Assembly: GCA_020137815.1 (NCBI GenBank) | Contig: CM035350.1 | Location: forward strand, 2,470,828-2,534,827 | Source of the DNA: Hormiphora californensis | Taxonomy: Eukaryota > Ctenophora > Tentaculata > Cydippida > Pleurobrachiidae | Reading direction: 5' to 3' | Length of the DNA stretch: 64,000 bases | Shown: positions 12,983-31,499 of the stretch, one piece after another | Position numbering within the stretch: position 1 is the first letter of the stretch | How the letters are laid out: every line of letters begins with the position of its first letter | Translations under genes and position numbers: made by a program | Notes under the pieces: generated by a model | What the model was told of the DNA's origin: nothing | Database searches by the model: none | The model's input: only the letters and a program-made list of their open reading frames with translations

Positions 12983-13039
12983 CCCTATCTGCTCATTCTG
13001 TCAAGAAAAACAACCACTCCTACTGCTAAATTCCTTCAG
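11882..13039. other. Low-confidence sequence upstream of the Wnt exons
   Basis: From about 12040 to 12940 the sequence is dominated by stretched homopolymers (runs of G, C, A and T beside each other, for example 12055-12140 and 12800-12880) and then a (CT)n run at about 12935-12980. The texture differs from the flanks and resembles unpolished consensus. The missing 5' exon(s) of the Wnt gene would be expected here or further left, but no signal peptide exon could be read. Confidence 0.5.
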
Positions 13040-17186
<4,147 letters not shown>

Positions 17187-19475
17187 TCATTGAACCAGAT
17201 CAGTGAATATCTTATCAAGCGAAGAAGAGAGTACAATTTGAAGATGGAAGCTTTTGATTATTTGGGGGATATCGGTTACAATTGTATACGGCTGAGTGGT
17301 GTTTGCTATTTGATCAGAGATTTGAATACGGTTTTACCTCATTTCAATACGGTTCAATAAATTTGATACACTGAGTTTCTTTTTGCGGTTTTCGAAGGAG
17401 CCATATTTTGTTTTGCCTGCAAACACAGCAAAAGTTTACGGGGAATTACCCGACTTTACAAAATAATAAATATAACTCCTTCACTTCAAGGTCTATAACC
17501 TGGTTAGGTGGTTTTTTTTATGCACCTATTACAAATGGACCTGCTGCAGTCCTTTAGACATACTCATATCCCTTCTCTTCATGAATCAGAAAAACTGAGT
17601 TGAGTTATTGTCACCTGTCACATACTGCGAGGAATGTGAGAGAGGTAGAAGGTGAGAGGGACAAGAGGCAGGGAATCAAAGAGCTGTGAGAGAGTCCAAC
17701 AAATTCACATACATCTGGGGGCTGCTACGCGGTTCACTAACTACCCCCCAGCCTCCCCGCCCGATAGTGATATTATACCTCTGTTACGGTTGATATGTGA
17801 CCTTGGCTGAAGTTCAACTAAACACACCAAGCTACGTGTGTTACAATTTGTGTTACAAATTTAATGTCTATTTCATTCTCCTCCTTGTAACTTAATACCA
17901 GCCCTTTACTACTGCTGAGATTCCATCTATCTTTTTGGAAACAAAGTTACCAGAACAAGAAAGGGTGGAGGCAACAATTCTCTTTTTGCAGAGAGGGAGA
18001 AATAGATAGAGAAATAGAGAGATCAGAGAGAGAAATAGAGAAATAGAGAGGGAGGGAAGGGCGCTATGTGGAGGAGACATTTTAGAGGACAAATCAGAAT
18101 ATAATTTCATCAGTGATCAATAACAAACCATCTAATCATCCGGGAGTTGTGAGCCCTCACTAACAAGTAGCTCCTCGAGTAATACTTTTTGTAACTCATC
18201 CTTCGCTGTTGAATGATTAAGACTCACGGTAGTAAGGAGCTGTTTCGCAGTTTAAGGATTTGTCGCTGCTATTATTATAGTGCATCTTCATTCTTTCTTT
18301 GAAAATGAATTGAATGAACCCCTTAGTGATTTTAAAGTTTGGGTTTCAATTTTACAAAAAAAACCCTCTCAATCAGACACAGTCTACTCTGATCAATCGA
18401 TGCCGGGATGTTATTAATATGAAAACCTTTACTCGAAATACTTCTACTCTGGTTCTTGTCTGCTTGAAGTGCAATATAGGGCAGATAACTTGGCCGCTTA
18501 TCTACCGCGATGTCCTTGCTTCCTTCTTCTCGGGCAAGTGTTCGGGGTTTATCGTGGCGGGCCCGTAGATGACCTAAAACGTTATAATTTAGTACTAGCC
18601 CACTCAAATGACACTGATTTTATCACACTTTGTGCTACGCATATTTTACTCATGTTCGGTCACAAGGGTCGAGGCATAATTTTAGTATTATTAATTATAG
18701 CAGGTTAATGTTGGGGTTCTGCCAAGTGTACTAAAGTGTAACAGTAGTCGATTTCATATCGGCACAGCCCCTCGTGATTTAAACAGTTTCATGTCTTCCT
18801 AGTTTCGATGCACTTTTGTCATAAGAAACCATTTTGCCAACCATTTGCCAACTTTTTTAAGCCATTAATTTGGACCCGGGGTTTTTCCCGCAAAACTTCT
18901 TCAAATTTTCTTACTTTTACTCTTTATTAATAATATAGTAATACAACGCTTTAGGCTAACTGTTGGGGAGTGCTAAAACTCTGTTAATGCAAAAACCCGT
19001 TAAACCCCCCCCCTTACTCCCTTTTACTTTCCTTTTATCTCCTTTACTATTGTAGTTTTAAAGGGGTAGTATTTAGCAGGAACTAAAAATTACTTCCGGA
19101 ACCCAAAAATATTACGGGGAAAGTAAGGGGGAAATTTTGGAAGGGAAAATGGACAGGGATAAAGGGGAAGTAAAGGAGGGTTCTTGTGTATCTTCAATGG
19201 CTCTCTATCTTCTTCCGGGGCTTCCGGGATTTGGGGGGGGCCCCCCCCCCCCCCCCCTTTTTCCCCCCTTTTAAAAGGGTGAAAATTTTTTTGGGCCCGG
19301 GATTTTTGATTTTTTCGGGCTTTTAAAAACCCTTTTCTTCCCCTTTTTTCTCTCTTATCTTTTCTCCCCCTCTCTCCTCTCTCTCTCTCTCCCTCTCTCT
19401 CTCTCCTCCTCCTTCTCCCCTTCTCTTCTACTCTTTCTCTCTTCTTTCTACCCTTCTCTTTCTTATTCCTCTCTT
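17187..19475. other. Gene-free region, ending in poor-quality sequence
   Basis: No supported gene is found. From about 18840 to the gap the sequence again shows stretched homopolymers (for example mixed G and C runs at 19230-19260) like 12040-12940, then CT-rich sequence up to the Ns. Confidence 0.55.
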
Positions 19476-19575
19476 NNNNNNNNNNNNNNNNNNNNNNNNN
19501 NNNNNNNNNNNNNNNNNNNNNNNNNNNNNNNNNNNNNNNNNNNNNNNNNNNNNNNNNNNNNNNNNNNNNNNNNNN
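19476..19575. other. Assembly gap of 100 N
   Basis: Exactly 100 Ns sit between CT-rich low-complexity sequence and a long minisatellite. The round length indicates a gap of unknown true size. Confidence 0.98.
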
Positions 19576-20700
19576 TACCAGGAAGGTACATACAGGACAG
19601 GGACAGTACCAACATACGTACCAGGACAAACATTACCAAAAAGACAGTGACCAGACAGGGACAGTACCAGGACAGGGACAGTACCATGACAGGGACAGTA
19701 CCAGGACAGGGACAGTACCAGGACAGGGACAGTACCAGGACAGTACCAGGACAGGGACAGTAACAGGACAGGGACAGTACCAGGACAGGAACAGTACCAG
19801 GACAGGTACAGTATCAGGACAGGAACAGTACCAGGACAGGTACAGTACCAGGACAGGAACAGTACCAGGACAGGGACAGTACCAGGACAGTACCAGGACA
19901 GGGACAGTACCAGGACAGGGACAGTACCAGGACAGGGACAGTACCAGGACAGGGACAGTACCAGGACATGGACAGTACCAGTACAGGGACAGTACCAGGA
20001 CAGGGACAGTACCAGGACAGTGACAGTACCAGGACAGGGGCAGTACCAGGACAGTACCAGGACAGGGACAGTACCAGGACAGGGACAGTACCAGGACAGG
20101 GACAGTACCAGGACAGGGACAGTACCAGGACAGGGACAGTACCAGGACAGGGACAGTACCAGGACAGGGACAGTACCAGGACAGGTACAGTGCCAGGACA
20201 GGGACAGTACCAGGACATGGACAGTACCAGGACAGTGACAGTACCAGGACAGGGACAGTACCAGGACAGGGACAGTACCAGGACAGGGACAGTACCAGGA
20301 CAGTACCAGGACAGGTACAGTACCAGGACAGGGACAGTACCAGGACAGGTACAGTGCCAGGACAGAGACAGTACCAGCACAGGGACAGTACCAGGACAGG
20401 TACAGTACCAGGACAGGGACAGTACCAGGACAGGTACAGTACTAGGACAGTACCAGGACAGGGACAGTACCAGGACAGGAACAGTACCAGGACAGGGACA
20501 GTACCAGGACAGGGACAGTACCAGGTCAGGGACAGTACCAGGACAGGGACAGCACCAGGACAGGGACAGTACCAGGACAGGGACAGTACCAGGACATGGA
20601 CAGTACCAGGATAGGTACAGTACCAGGACAGGTACAGTACCAGGACAGGGACAGTACCATGACAGTACCAGGACAGGGACAGTACCAGGACACTATACAG
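19576..20700. repeat. 17-bp minisatellite array (GGACAGTACCAGGACAG)n
   Basis: More than 60 units of the 17-mer GGACAGTACCAGGACAG with point variants (ATGG, GTAC, GAAC) and occasional short units (GTACCAGGACA). Since 17 is not a multiple of 3 and the unit has few stops, frames stay open on both strands for up to 360 codons; these are not genes. The array abuts the assembly gap, so its true length is unknown. Confidence 0.97.
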
Positions 20701-21388
20701 TACACACTGACTCCAACCCATTTATTACAATTGAAGTGCATTTTGGTTTTTTATTGGTTGGACCATATTGGTCGAGTGCGTAAAAAATTAAGAACCAAAG
20801 CGCACTTTTGGAAATCGAAAACACGGTTATTTTAATTCACACAATAGTTATTCATCAAAGCATTTTACAATAGCACGATCAAGATACGGACACCATGCGG
20901 CCCTCGGATGACTAGGATATATCGAGACTCCTCCAGTAGCTCAGATTGGAAGCCAGCTACCCCTCTCTAGAGGCCAGCTACCCCTCTCTAGAGGCAGGTG
21001 ATTGACACAGCTGGGGGCCTTAAAATACTCGTCAACTCTCTCACACACAGACATACACACACGAACATTGCCAACAATAAATATGATTAAAAGTCAATTT
21101 AACCTCCTTTCCACTCACAATCCCACAGCCAAATAAATTTTGTAACCAATACTAAACCTCCAATTGTATAAACTAAATAAATGATGTTCTACATGATCAC
21201 CACGTACCACGTGTACCACTCACTCCTCTCGCACAGATAATATTATTTGTTTAGCTTCAAATGAAATAAAACTGAAAAGTTGAACAATATATCACTCTCT
21301 CTCTCGCATCTACCCTACACACCCTCTCTCGTTCTCCGCAAGGAACATGAAAGTCCAGCCCTCAACAGTCCCTCTTTCTCTCCCATTT
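20701..21388. other. 3' flank of Rab2, no gene seen
   Basis: Non-coding sequence with a short direct duplication (GGCCAGCTACCCCTCTCTAG twice at 20953-20995). The remainder is probably Rab2 3' UTR and intergenic DNA. Confidence 0.5.
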
Positions 21389-22893
<1,505 letters not shown>

Positions 22894-23684
22894 CTAAAAA
22901 CAAAACTAGGTGATATGATCTAATATTGTACTACTGGTCAGATCAAGCTGCAACTTGCCTTGTTCAACTCTGTATCACAAATGTAAAGGAGGTTAGAACA
23001 TAACAAGCTGAGAAATCTACAGTGCAGTACAATCTAGTGTGTATGAAATGCAGTTTGAGAGAAAATGAAAGGCTCTCACAATGCGGCCCAGATATATATG
23101 ATTAATCAAAAGTCGTGTAATCCAATGAGGGCAACACATTCTCACACAAGATAGGGGAATGCAGCAGAGAGGGGATATTATTACCCAGAGTGGGATAAAT
23201 TATTAAAATATTCACTGCAGCAGTTATCACTGAAGGACTAGTTAAGAGTGTGTCTCTTGAAGCCTCACAGGAGAGACATTGACAGGCTCCTCACAGGCAC
23301 AAGTGACAGTGACAGCTAAACTGCGCGCACACAAAATCACACGCTACGTTGTTACGCACACTGCTTAACTTGCCTACCCACGCTGGGAAATTTCCCCCGC
23401 GCCCTGCTAGTCGTATTGGCTCTCCCTCTCGCTCCTTTGTCCCGCCTCATTATCCCTTATACACTCTCGACACTCTCGCTGCAATCTTCGCATTTCGGCA
23501 CACTATTCCACTGCACTTTCTCTAAATGTAAAGAAGCTGGGTGCATTAAATTGAGAGATCTCTCTCCTTACATTCAGTCAGTGTCTGAAGTTGTGGGGAC
23601 AAATGAGACATACACACAATCACACACACAGAGCCAACCTATAACAATCATAGGAGAATCCCATTAGAGAGAGAATGAAAGAGA

Positions 23685-23855
<171 letters not shown>

Positions 23856-24147
23856 AATGGGAAATGAAACATCTCTCTGGCAAACTTCATTTCACATATT
23901 ATTACACTCACACGACACTCGGTCAATCGACTAGAAGAATGCCGCACATTATGTACAAAGAAGCACAGAGAAATCAGAGAAGAAATGAAACGAAAAGATA
24001 GATCGTTAGAGTCGTCATTCAGAAAAAGATAGAACCCCCATTTAGAGGATCGATATCTGGTACACATTATACTATACAAAGACAGAGAGCGTACATTCTT
24101 GGGTACCTAACAACAAAGAACGCCAAATGTACACCAATCTCAGAAAG

Positions 24148-24150
24148 AGA

Positions 24151-24229
<79 letters not shown>

Positions 24230-24251
24230 CAGAGAGTAGAGAAGGAGTAGA

Positions 24252-24309
<58 letters not shown>

Positions 24310-24415
24310 AGAGAGAGACAGAGACAGAGAGAGAGAGGGGGAGAGAGAGAAACAGAGAGAGAGAGAAACAGAGATAGAGGTAGATGTAGAGAAAGAGAGA
24401 GAGAGACTGCGAGCT
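24148..24415. repeat. (GA)n compound microsatellite
   Basis: Several GA blocks separated by short GAGACAGAGA and GTAGAGATGG interruptions. The arrays account for the open frames on both strands. Confidence 0.95.
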
Positions 24416-26309
24416 TCACTTCCTCCCTAATCTTATACCATAATGGGTTTGCTGCCGTTCCACCCACACACACACACACACATGTACACGATTCCCATGT
24501 GGAAATGCAGTACATGTAATATCAGAGTGTGATGATAGAGAGATAGAGAGAGAGAGGGGATGTCTGATGATATGATCAGTGTATCAAGATGGTGATAATG
24601 ATGGAGAGGAAAGAGCTGGAACGAGGCCAGGTGCAGCACGCCACCCTCCCACCTGATACACATGTCCCAGATCGCTTTACTTTTTAGGTCCCTTTTCTCC
24701 TCTCTGTAATTCTAACTCTTTCCCTTCTCTTCTCTCTCGCTCTCCCTCTCTCGTTCTATTTTCTAGATTCATTCCCTCTATCCACCTGGCACCCCTCCGA
24801 ACCGTTTACACGAAAATATGGGCCAACTGGGATTTCTTTCACGAAATGTCACACGAACAGCCACAGCCTTACTTCACTGTCTATCTCTTTCCTACTCAAT
24901 TACGTTACTACATCGAACTCCTTTACTTCTCTTTGGAAACTAGCCAATTTTTTATTATTTTTAGCGTGCTTGCCTAACTTTGAGAAACATCACCGTGCCT
25001 GCTGGTCCCTTTTCTCTTTCCGATTCTACTCTAGAGTTGCCTAGCTAGACCCTGCCCCACAAATGTAAAGGGAGGGTTAGAACATAACAAAAATAGAGAA
25101 GAAGGTGAGAGAGCCAGAAAGAGAGACATTGTCACCAGTGGGTATTGTCACCAGTGACACCACCATTATTCTTCATCTCTTCTTTGGTACAACAAATGTG
25201 CTTCCTTCTTACGAACTGCTGCCATAAGAAACCGAGCACATACATTTTATCGAGGCCATAGCTGTGACCTAAGAGGAAGGGAGATAATGTTAGTACAGGG
25301 AAGTAAGAGACATAAATTCTTTAGTAACCCGAGGTTGGGAGCAGTGCTTTAGACTGAAATCAGGGGAATTCAGGGTTACGTGGTTATAGGAAATTACTTT
25401 TTTTGCAGAGAGAAAGGGCCAAGAGGGGTAGAAATAAAGTAGAAGATGGGAGATGGGGAACATATTAAAGTGGAAGAGGATTGGACTAGGATTGGAAAAG
25501 GATTGTAAATTGATTGTAATTGAGGATTGGAAGAGGATTAGAAAAGGATTGTAATTGATTGTAATTGAGGATTGGAAGAGGATCGGAAAAGGATTGTAAA
25601 AGGTCTGGAAATTGAGTAAAACACGGTGGATGACATATAAAAACGAAATTTAAGTTACTGATTGAAAAGCTTGTACCACAACACACACACTCATGATCAC
25701 AATTAACACAATATGTGATATACCATATAATGGTACTCAATATATAATAATGAACAAGTGCATACTAAACAAACTAAAACCTACACACATACAGACAAAC
25801 ACATACATGTTGCGTCTAAAAAGGAAGGTGTTATATTTGATGTGTTTGTATACAGTCTATATGTACACGTTAGCTTGTGTGTGTGTGAATGTTAAAAGAT
25901 AAACGGTGAGAAGACAATGAAGGTGTTATGTATAAACAGGCGGAGATGTGATTTTTAAAAGCAAAGACATTATTATATGCGAGTGTAAAAAATAAAGCTT
26001 TAAAAACAGGCCTACTGATTTATTTACACAGATCCATTTTCATCAACCCTTTTTCTTTAAAAACATGAAATGATCATAAACTGATGAACCCTCTTTTTAA
26101 AATTGAATTCTTTTTAAAATTGAAAAAAAATTCTCTCTCACCGGGTCATAGGCAAACCTGCTTGTATAGCAAGTGTAGCAAGTCAATGTACTCTCTCTGC
26201 CTCAAAACTTGCTTTCTCACCCCGCAGTTTTCCCTGTATGCCACGTTCGAGAGAAAGAGAGTTGAGAGTGAGAGATAGTAAGAGATATATCTACACGCCA
26301 ATCACGGCT

Positions 26310-26343
<34 letters not shown>

Positions 26344-26419
26344 GTAACAAGCCCCCGACTCGTCAATCCCCCTCTCACATGAATGCCAGATTATTTCTCA
26401 GACAAACACAACCACATTT

Positions 26420-27292
26420 TCAGTCGCTCTGAATCTCCTCGTCCTCATCTAACGAGGGTTCCATGGCGTGGTTCCTGATCCCGGTGTTAAGTCCAATACT
26501 GGTCCTCCCTGATATCAGTTTCCCGTGGACGTTCTCCACCAACCCCTCCATTAGATGGGTTATGTCTTGGTGGCACTGGGCACTTGTCTCGTAAAATAGC
26601 ATCCTGTTGGCACGGGCATACTCAAGTCCCTCCTGATGGGGACAACCAATTACGAAGGAGTTACCATTGTAATGGATAATTAGGGGATAATTGCAATTGA
26701 GTTTTTGTTTTCATTTTACCTACCGAACCATGACCCATCACCTGCCTATTTGTAATTAAATACCTGTGTAGAGACTTGTCTTAATGGAGCGATATCACAC
26801 TTATTTCCCACTAGCACAAGGGTAGTGTTAGGTTCGCATTGTAACTTGCAGTCCTGGACCCAAGATCGAGCTGCTGTAAAGGTATCCCTCTGAGTGACAT
26901 CATACACTATCAACGCTGCAGCTGTACCCTTGTAGTAGTCTCTGATGAAGGGATGTAAATCTAGAGACATGTACATGAATATATTGAGAGATGTAAGAAT
27001 AAGCTACAGAGATCAAAGAAGTCTTGCAATACTGTGACTGAACAGGAAACGTAGTGTGTACCATGACATACTTGATGATGTCTTTAAACCGATGATTCCC
27101 CGCTGTGTCGATTATCTGAAGTTTAATCTTTCTATTCTTAAAAAGGATGTTGTGAAATTTAAGATCAACTCCGAGGGTGAAGGCTGGAATCCTGAATTCC
27201 CGGTGGCATAACTGGTGTAAAAGGCATGTTTTCCCTACTCCCGTTTCACCTGATACTAAAATCCTTATCTTGATGTCATAGCTCCCACTCAT
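26420..27292 (-). CDS. Divergent Rab-like small GTPase without prenylation site
   Basis: Minus-strand exons are 27292-27072, 26941-26764 and 26632-26420, in phases 2 and 0, summing to 612 nt or 203 residues. The P-loop is GETGVGKTC, switch I contains FTLGVDLKF, and G3 is IDTAGNHRF, so the glutamine normally after DTAG (needed for GTP hydrolysis in Rabs) is asparagine. G4 is GNKCD and G5 is YETSA. The C terminus is acidic (EPSLDEDEEIQSD) and has no cysteine motif, so membrane attachment by geranylgeranylation is not expected. RDTFTAARSWV and DYYKGTAAALIVYD resemble Rab family sequence. It could be a lineage-specific Rab paralogue or a Rab-like protein; specific orthology is not clear. It lies on the same strand as Rab2, 3.6 kb away. 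Confidence 0.85.
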
Positions 27293-28614
27293 TCCTAAAC
27301 ATTTAGGTAAATGATCATGTTGTGTAAAATTACAGATGATTGTCTTTCAATCGGCTAAATATACCACTCTTTAGTGTAATAGTATTAGATAACATATTGA
27401 AAGCCTATGCTATACACACACTTTCTACTTGAGTAAGGGGGGAGTAAGAGTGAGGAGACAAGACGACAAAACCGTAGTGGTAGCCTGTAACGCTCCAGTT
27501 ACAAAATTGAAACCTCACATCAGTTTCTCTGGACAGCTGGGACACTCCTGGTGAACCATACCGCGCACGGCATTTTCGATCACGTGATCGATATGAATTG
27601 TATTGAAAGTAGCACGTCAGCACTCCAAAGAGAACCTGACCCCAGTTTTCACTGAAACTTATATCAGGTTTTAATTTTGTAACTGGTCCCTAACGGGTAA
27701 CCATGAATGGGGATCCCTAAAAAAGTTCAGTATTTACACAGCGTTTACACAGTCTTTAAACAGTCGTTACACCCAGCGCCGCTCTGGCCTCTGGGTGTTA
27801 CGACTGCGTTTTTTGCACTCGATTTGCAGCGTTTATGGACTTTATAGAACGGCGCATGTGAGTGTCTAGGAAGCGGCGGGGGTTAATCCGTGAGAAAATA
27901 CATCGAAACTTTTCCGCATTGTAGCACATTTTTTTAGCTCGCCACGGGGATGCACTACACAGGCGTCTTTTCCGGTCGATTCAGCGGATAGAAAATCGTG
28001 AAAGGAATTGGAGAATGGTACCGCAGATAACGGGTCTGTCGCCCTGTCAGCTTTCAAGCCCTTCGTATGTGACAATGATGAATGAGAGGGAAATTCAACA
28101 GCTGGGGATTTTGGAAAAAGTCAAAAGTGAACGCGTCGCAAGTAAAAAAAAATCGAAACGCGAGATCAGATTTACTTCGCGCGCGTATTAATGTTCAGTG
28201 ATGCGCGTAAATGTTTTGCGCGCAACAAATTTAGGGAGAAAATTTCCTGTCATAATTTTTCTACAACACCAATTCTCACCAAATTCTTCCGTCCGTTCGA
28301 GAATAAAAACTGACATTTTCCTTAAGGTTATCAGTAAATAAATGTTTCAGACAAATGGGTTCCATAAAAACTTTTCAAAAAAAGATTAAAACCAATACAA
28401 AAGTTGCGTGGCCTCAGTCCTTTTCTCTCTCATAATTTATGATATGCCTTATAAGACGATGTTCGATGCTCTGCAAGTCTCGGCAGCCGAAACAAGTGCA
28501 AAGATAGACACATGTGTTACATCTAGCGGAACGTACAATTCACAACCACACATACACACCCAAAATAGCAGCCCACAAACATAAGCAAAAAAGGAGGGAT
28601 AGAGAGCGACATCA
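27293..28614. other. Region between the Rab-like gene and eIF5A copy 1; start of the tandem duplication
   Basis: From about 27450 rightwards this is the first copy of the 2.9-kb duplicated unit. It contains an open frame of 69 codons (27866-28075, minus) that recurs with few changes at 30751-30960. No family is recognised and no splice context supports it. The AT/GC-skewed phrase with repeated GCGCG at 28180-28230 is also shared. Confidence 0.5.
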
Positions 28615-29940
28615 CTACTCGATCTCCTTCGTCTCGATTGCCTCTTCTGTTCCCATTGAGCTGAGAATAGTGATAGCAAGCTGAGCTCCCTCATCGAATC
28701 CCTCACGGATCTTGTCACCAAGCTGAAATAAAACAAGATGTTAGGGGGGCAGAATTGTAAGGCAGGGGGGGGGGGTGCAGCCCCAAAAAAAATCAAACTT
28801 TTTCCGAAACCCAGGGTATGGTTGATTTTTTTTGGTTTTTTTTTGTTGAAATTTCTTTGATTTTTTTTGGTCGTTTTTGATTTTTTTGATCGTTTTTGAT
28901 TTTTTTTTGAATTTTTTTGATCGTTTTTGAATTTTTTTGATCGTTTTTGAATTTTTTTGATCGTTTTTGATTTTTTAAATGTTTAATGTTTTTTGGTCGT
29001 TTTTGATTTTTTTTTGGTCGTTTTTGATTTTTTTTAATCGTTTTTTGAATTTTTTTGATCGTTTTTGATTTTTAAATGTTCAATGTTGAACAAAAAAGTT
29101 CAAAAAAAATCAAAAACGATCAAAAAAGTTCAAAAAAATCAAAAACGATCAAAAAATCAAAAAGATCAAAAAAAATCAAAAACGATAAAAAAAATCAAAA
29201 AAGATCAAAAAAAGTCAAAAAAAATCAAAAACGACCAAAAAAAATCAACACTTTTGAAAATCCAGGGTATGGTTGGCTTTTTTTTGGGCTGCACCCCCCC
29301 CCCCCCCCCAAGGCATATTGGGTTTTTATTTGGGAATATGAACACTTTCTATTTAGAAGAAGAGAGACATTTCTACAACGTGACATTTCTCTAAGAGCTA
29401 CAGCAGTGACATTTCTACAACAGTGACATTTCTCTAAGAGCTACAACAGTGACTCTAATCTAGCTGGTGCCTACCTCGTTGGCTGGTACACGGATATCAC
29501 ACCGGGTGCTTCCGTTCTCGTGCATGAGATCCAGATGATCATCATCAATGTTCATCAGGGTATAAATAGCTCGGGTCACCTTGGGGCACTTAACCGTGGC
29601 GTGAGCCTGGGAGATCTCGTCGTGCCGGGATCCAGTTGAAGATGTTCTTTGCGAACGATGGCACACTTAGCGCTGCCGTGCTTGCCAGGTTTTGAGGTGG
29701 AGATGCTGTCCACCTTGCAAGGTTGATCCTTGATGATAATGTAGCTGCCCTTCTTCAGGGTACTGGTCTGGAGAGGAGGAAGTGGGTTAGGAAACATTAT
29801 ATATATGGTTGTCATGGTAATCTTTGCAGTCTTAGATACTCTCCAAAACTAGATATTTCGTGTTTACTAACCTGAACGAACTCGTAATCCTTGGCTCCGG
29901 ATTCCTGGCTCTCGACCTCAAAATCATCATTATCAGACAT
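28615..29940 (-). pseudogene. EIF5A: eIF5A copy 1, frameshifted
   Basis: This is the same gene structure as copy 2: exons 29940-29872, 29767-29475 and 28722-28615. The hypusine loop [12 protein letters not shown] is intact. Exon 2 is 293 nt instead of 291 because of two single-base insertions relative to copy 2, one near 29634 (CCAGTTG versus CCATTG) and one near 29658 (GCGAACG versus GCGACG). Between them the frame changes and the downstream part is out of frame. Exons 1 and 3 remain intact. Because the two changes are isolated one-base insertions in otherwise near-identical sequence, consensus error is as likely as real pseudogenisation. Confidence 0.8.
28765..29309. mobile_element. Foldback element in eIF5A copy 1 intron
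   Basis: The ends are inverted: a G run plus TGCAGCCCCAAAAAAAA on the left, and TTTTTTTTGGGCTGCA plus a C run on the right. AAGGCA flanks both sides (28759-28764 and 29310-29315), a 6-bp target-site duplication. The interior is a long hairpin made of (GATCGTTTTTGATTTTTTT)-like repeats on the left half and their complement (AAAAAATCAAAAACGATC) on the right half. It lies in the large second intron of eIF5A and has no coding capacity. Confidence 0.85.
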
Positions 29941-30083
29941 GGCGGCTGGGTGTGTTGCTAAGAAGGAATTGGAGGAGTTTAAATCACACAAGGGTCAGGG
30001 GAGGATGGGAGGAGGGGAGAGAGATAAACTAGCCAGCTCAAATGTGACAGATTGTTTAAAAAACTGGTAAATTATAGATTTCG

Positions 30084-30229
30084 TTATAAGGCATCATCTT
30101 TTACAAATTGACACTGCACAAAAATACGAGGTACTGATAGCCCTTCTTTTTTGTTTACTGTTTCCCTCTGTTCATATGTTCCTACTGACATATGAAATCC
30201 CCCTTCCTCAAACAGTGCACGGACTTCAT
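30084..30229 (-). pseudogene. Orphan terminal exon of a METTL6-like gene
   Basis: This 146-nt exon is the duplicate of the last METTL6-like exon at 32959-33104, with the same acceptor context and length. It encodes the expected ending with RETVNKKEGLSVPRIFVQC. The other four exons are absent next to it: to its right comes copy 2 of the duplication, not METTL6 exon 4. It is therefore a non-functional partial copy produced by the tandem duplication, or a duplicated assembly segment. Confidence 0.85.
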
Positions 30230-31499
30230 CTGAAAATAGGGTGTGGTGTAAGAATGAGAGAGAGAAGAGACGGAGAGAGAGAGGGAGCGAGGAGAGAGAG
30301 AGAAGGACACAACTAATGTGTACTTAGAAGGTAGTAAAGTGAGGAGACGACAAAACCGTAGCGGTAGCCTGTAGATCAAGAAAATGTTACGCTCCAGTTA
30401 CAAAATTAAAACCTCACATCAGTTTCTCTGGACAGCTGGGACATTCCTGTTGAACCATGTCGTGCACGAAATTTTCAATCACGTGATCGATGTGAATTGC
30501 ATTGAAAGTAGCACGTCAGCACTCCAAAGAGAACCTGACCCCAGTTTTCACTGAAACTTATATCAGGTTTCAATTCAATTTTGTAACTGGTCCCTTAGGC
30601 GGGTAACCATAAATAGGGATCCCTAAAAAAGTTCAGTATTTACACAGCGTTTTATTACACAGTCTTTAAACAGTCGTTACACCCAGCGCCGCGTCTTTTG
30701 CACTCGATTTGCAGCGTTTATGGACTTTATAGAACGGCGCATGTGGGTGTCTAGGAAGCGACGGGAGTTAATCCGTGAGAAAATACATCGAAACTTTTCC
30801 GCTTTGTACCACATTTTTTGAGCTCGCCACGGGGATGCACTACACAGGCGTCTTTTCCGGTCGATTCAGCGGATAGAAAATCGTGAAAGGAATTGGAGAA
30901 TGGTACCGCAGATAACGGGTCTGTCGCCCTGTCAGCTTTCAAGCCCTTCGTATGTGACAATGATGAATGAGAGGGAAATTCAACAGCTGGGGATTTTGGA
31001 AAAAGTCAAAAGTGAACGCGTCGCAAGTAAAAAAAAATCGAAACGCGAGATCAGATTTACTTCGCGCGCGTATTAATGTTCAGTGATGCGCGTAAATGTT
31101 TTGCGCGCAACAAATTTAGGGAGAAAATTTCCTGTCATAATTTTTCTACAACACCAATTCTCACCAAATTCTTCCGTCCGTTCGAGAATAAAAACTGACA
31201 TTTTCCTTAAGGTTATCAGTAAATAAATGTTTCAGACAAATGGGTTCCATAAAAACTTTTCAAAAAAAGATTAAAACCAATACAAAAGTTGCGTGGCCTC
31301 AGTCCTTTTCTCTCTCATAATTTATGATATGCCTTATAAGACGATGTTCGATGCTCTGCAAGTCTCGGCAGCCGAAACAAGTGCAAAGATAGACACATGT
31401 GTTACATCTAGCGGAACGTACAATTCACAACCACACATACACACCCAAAATAGCAGCCCACAAACATAAGCAAAAAAGGAGGGATAGAGAGCGACATCA

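Larger units (their letters stand above)
27450..30270. repeat. Tandem duplication unit, copy 1 (about 2.9 kb)
   Basis: Sequence from 27450 (GTGAGGAGACAAGACG...) to about 30270 is repeated in the same orientation from 30339 to about 33145, with an offset of 2875-2889 bp that drifts through small indels. The unit carries eIF5A, a foldback element in its intron and the last exon of a METTL6-like gene. Confidence 0.95.

Noticed and set aside
19633-20783. Very long open frames on both strands over the 17-bp array
   Set aside because: They are a property of a stop-poor tandem repeat and are open in several frames at once; there is no codon structure or splice context.
29065-29426. Lysine/serine-rich frames in the eIF5A intron (and again at 31949-32313)
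   Set aside because: They translate the AAAAATCAAAAACGATC half of the foldback hairpin and are not conserved as protein.
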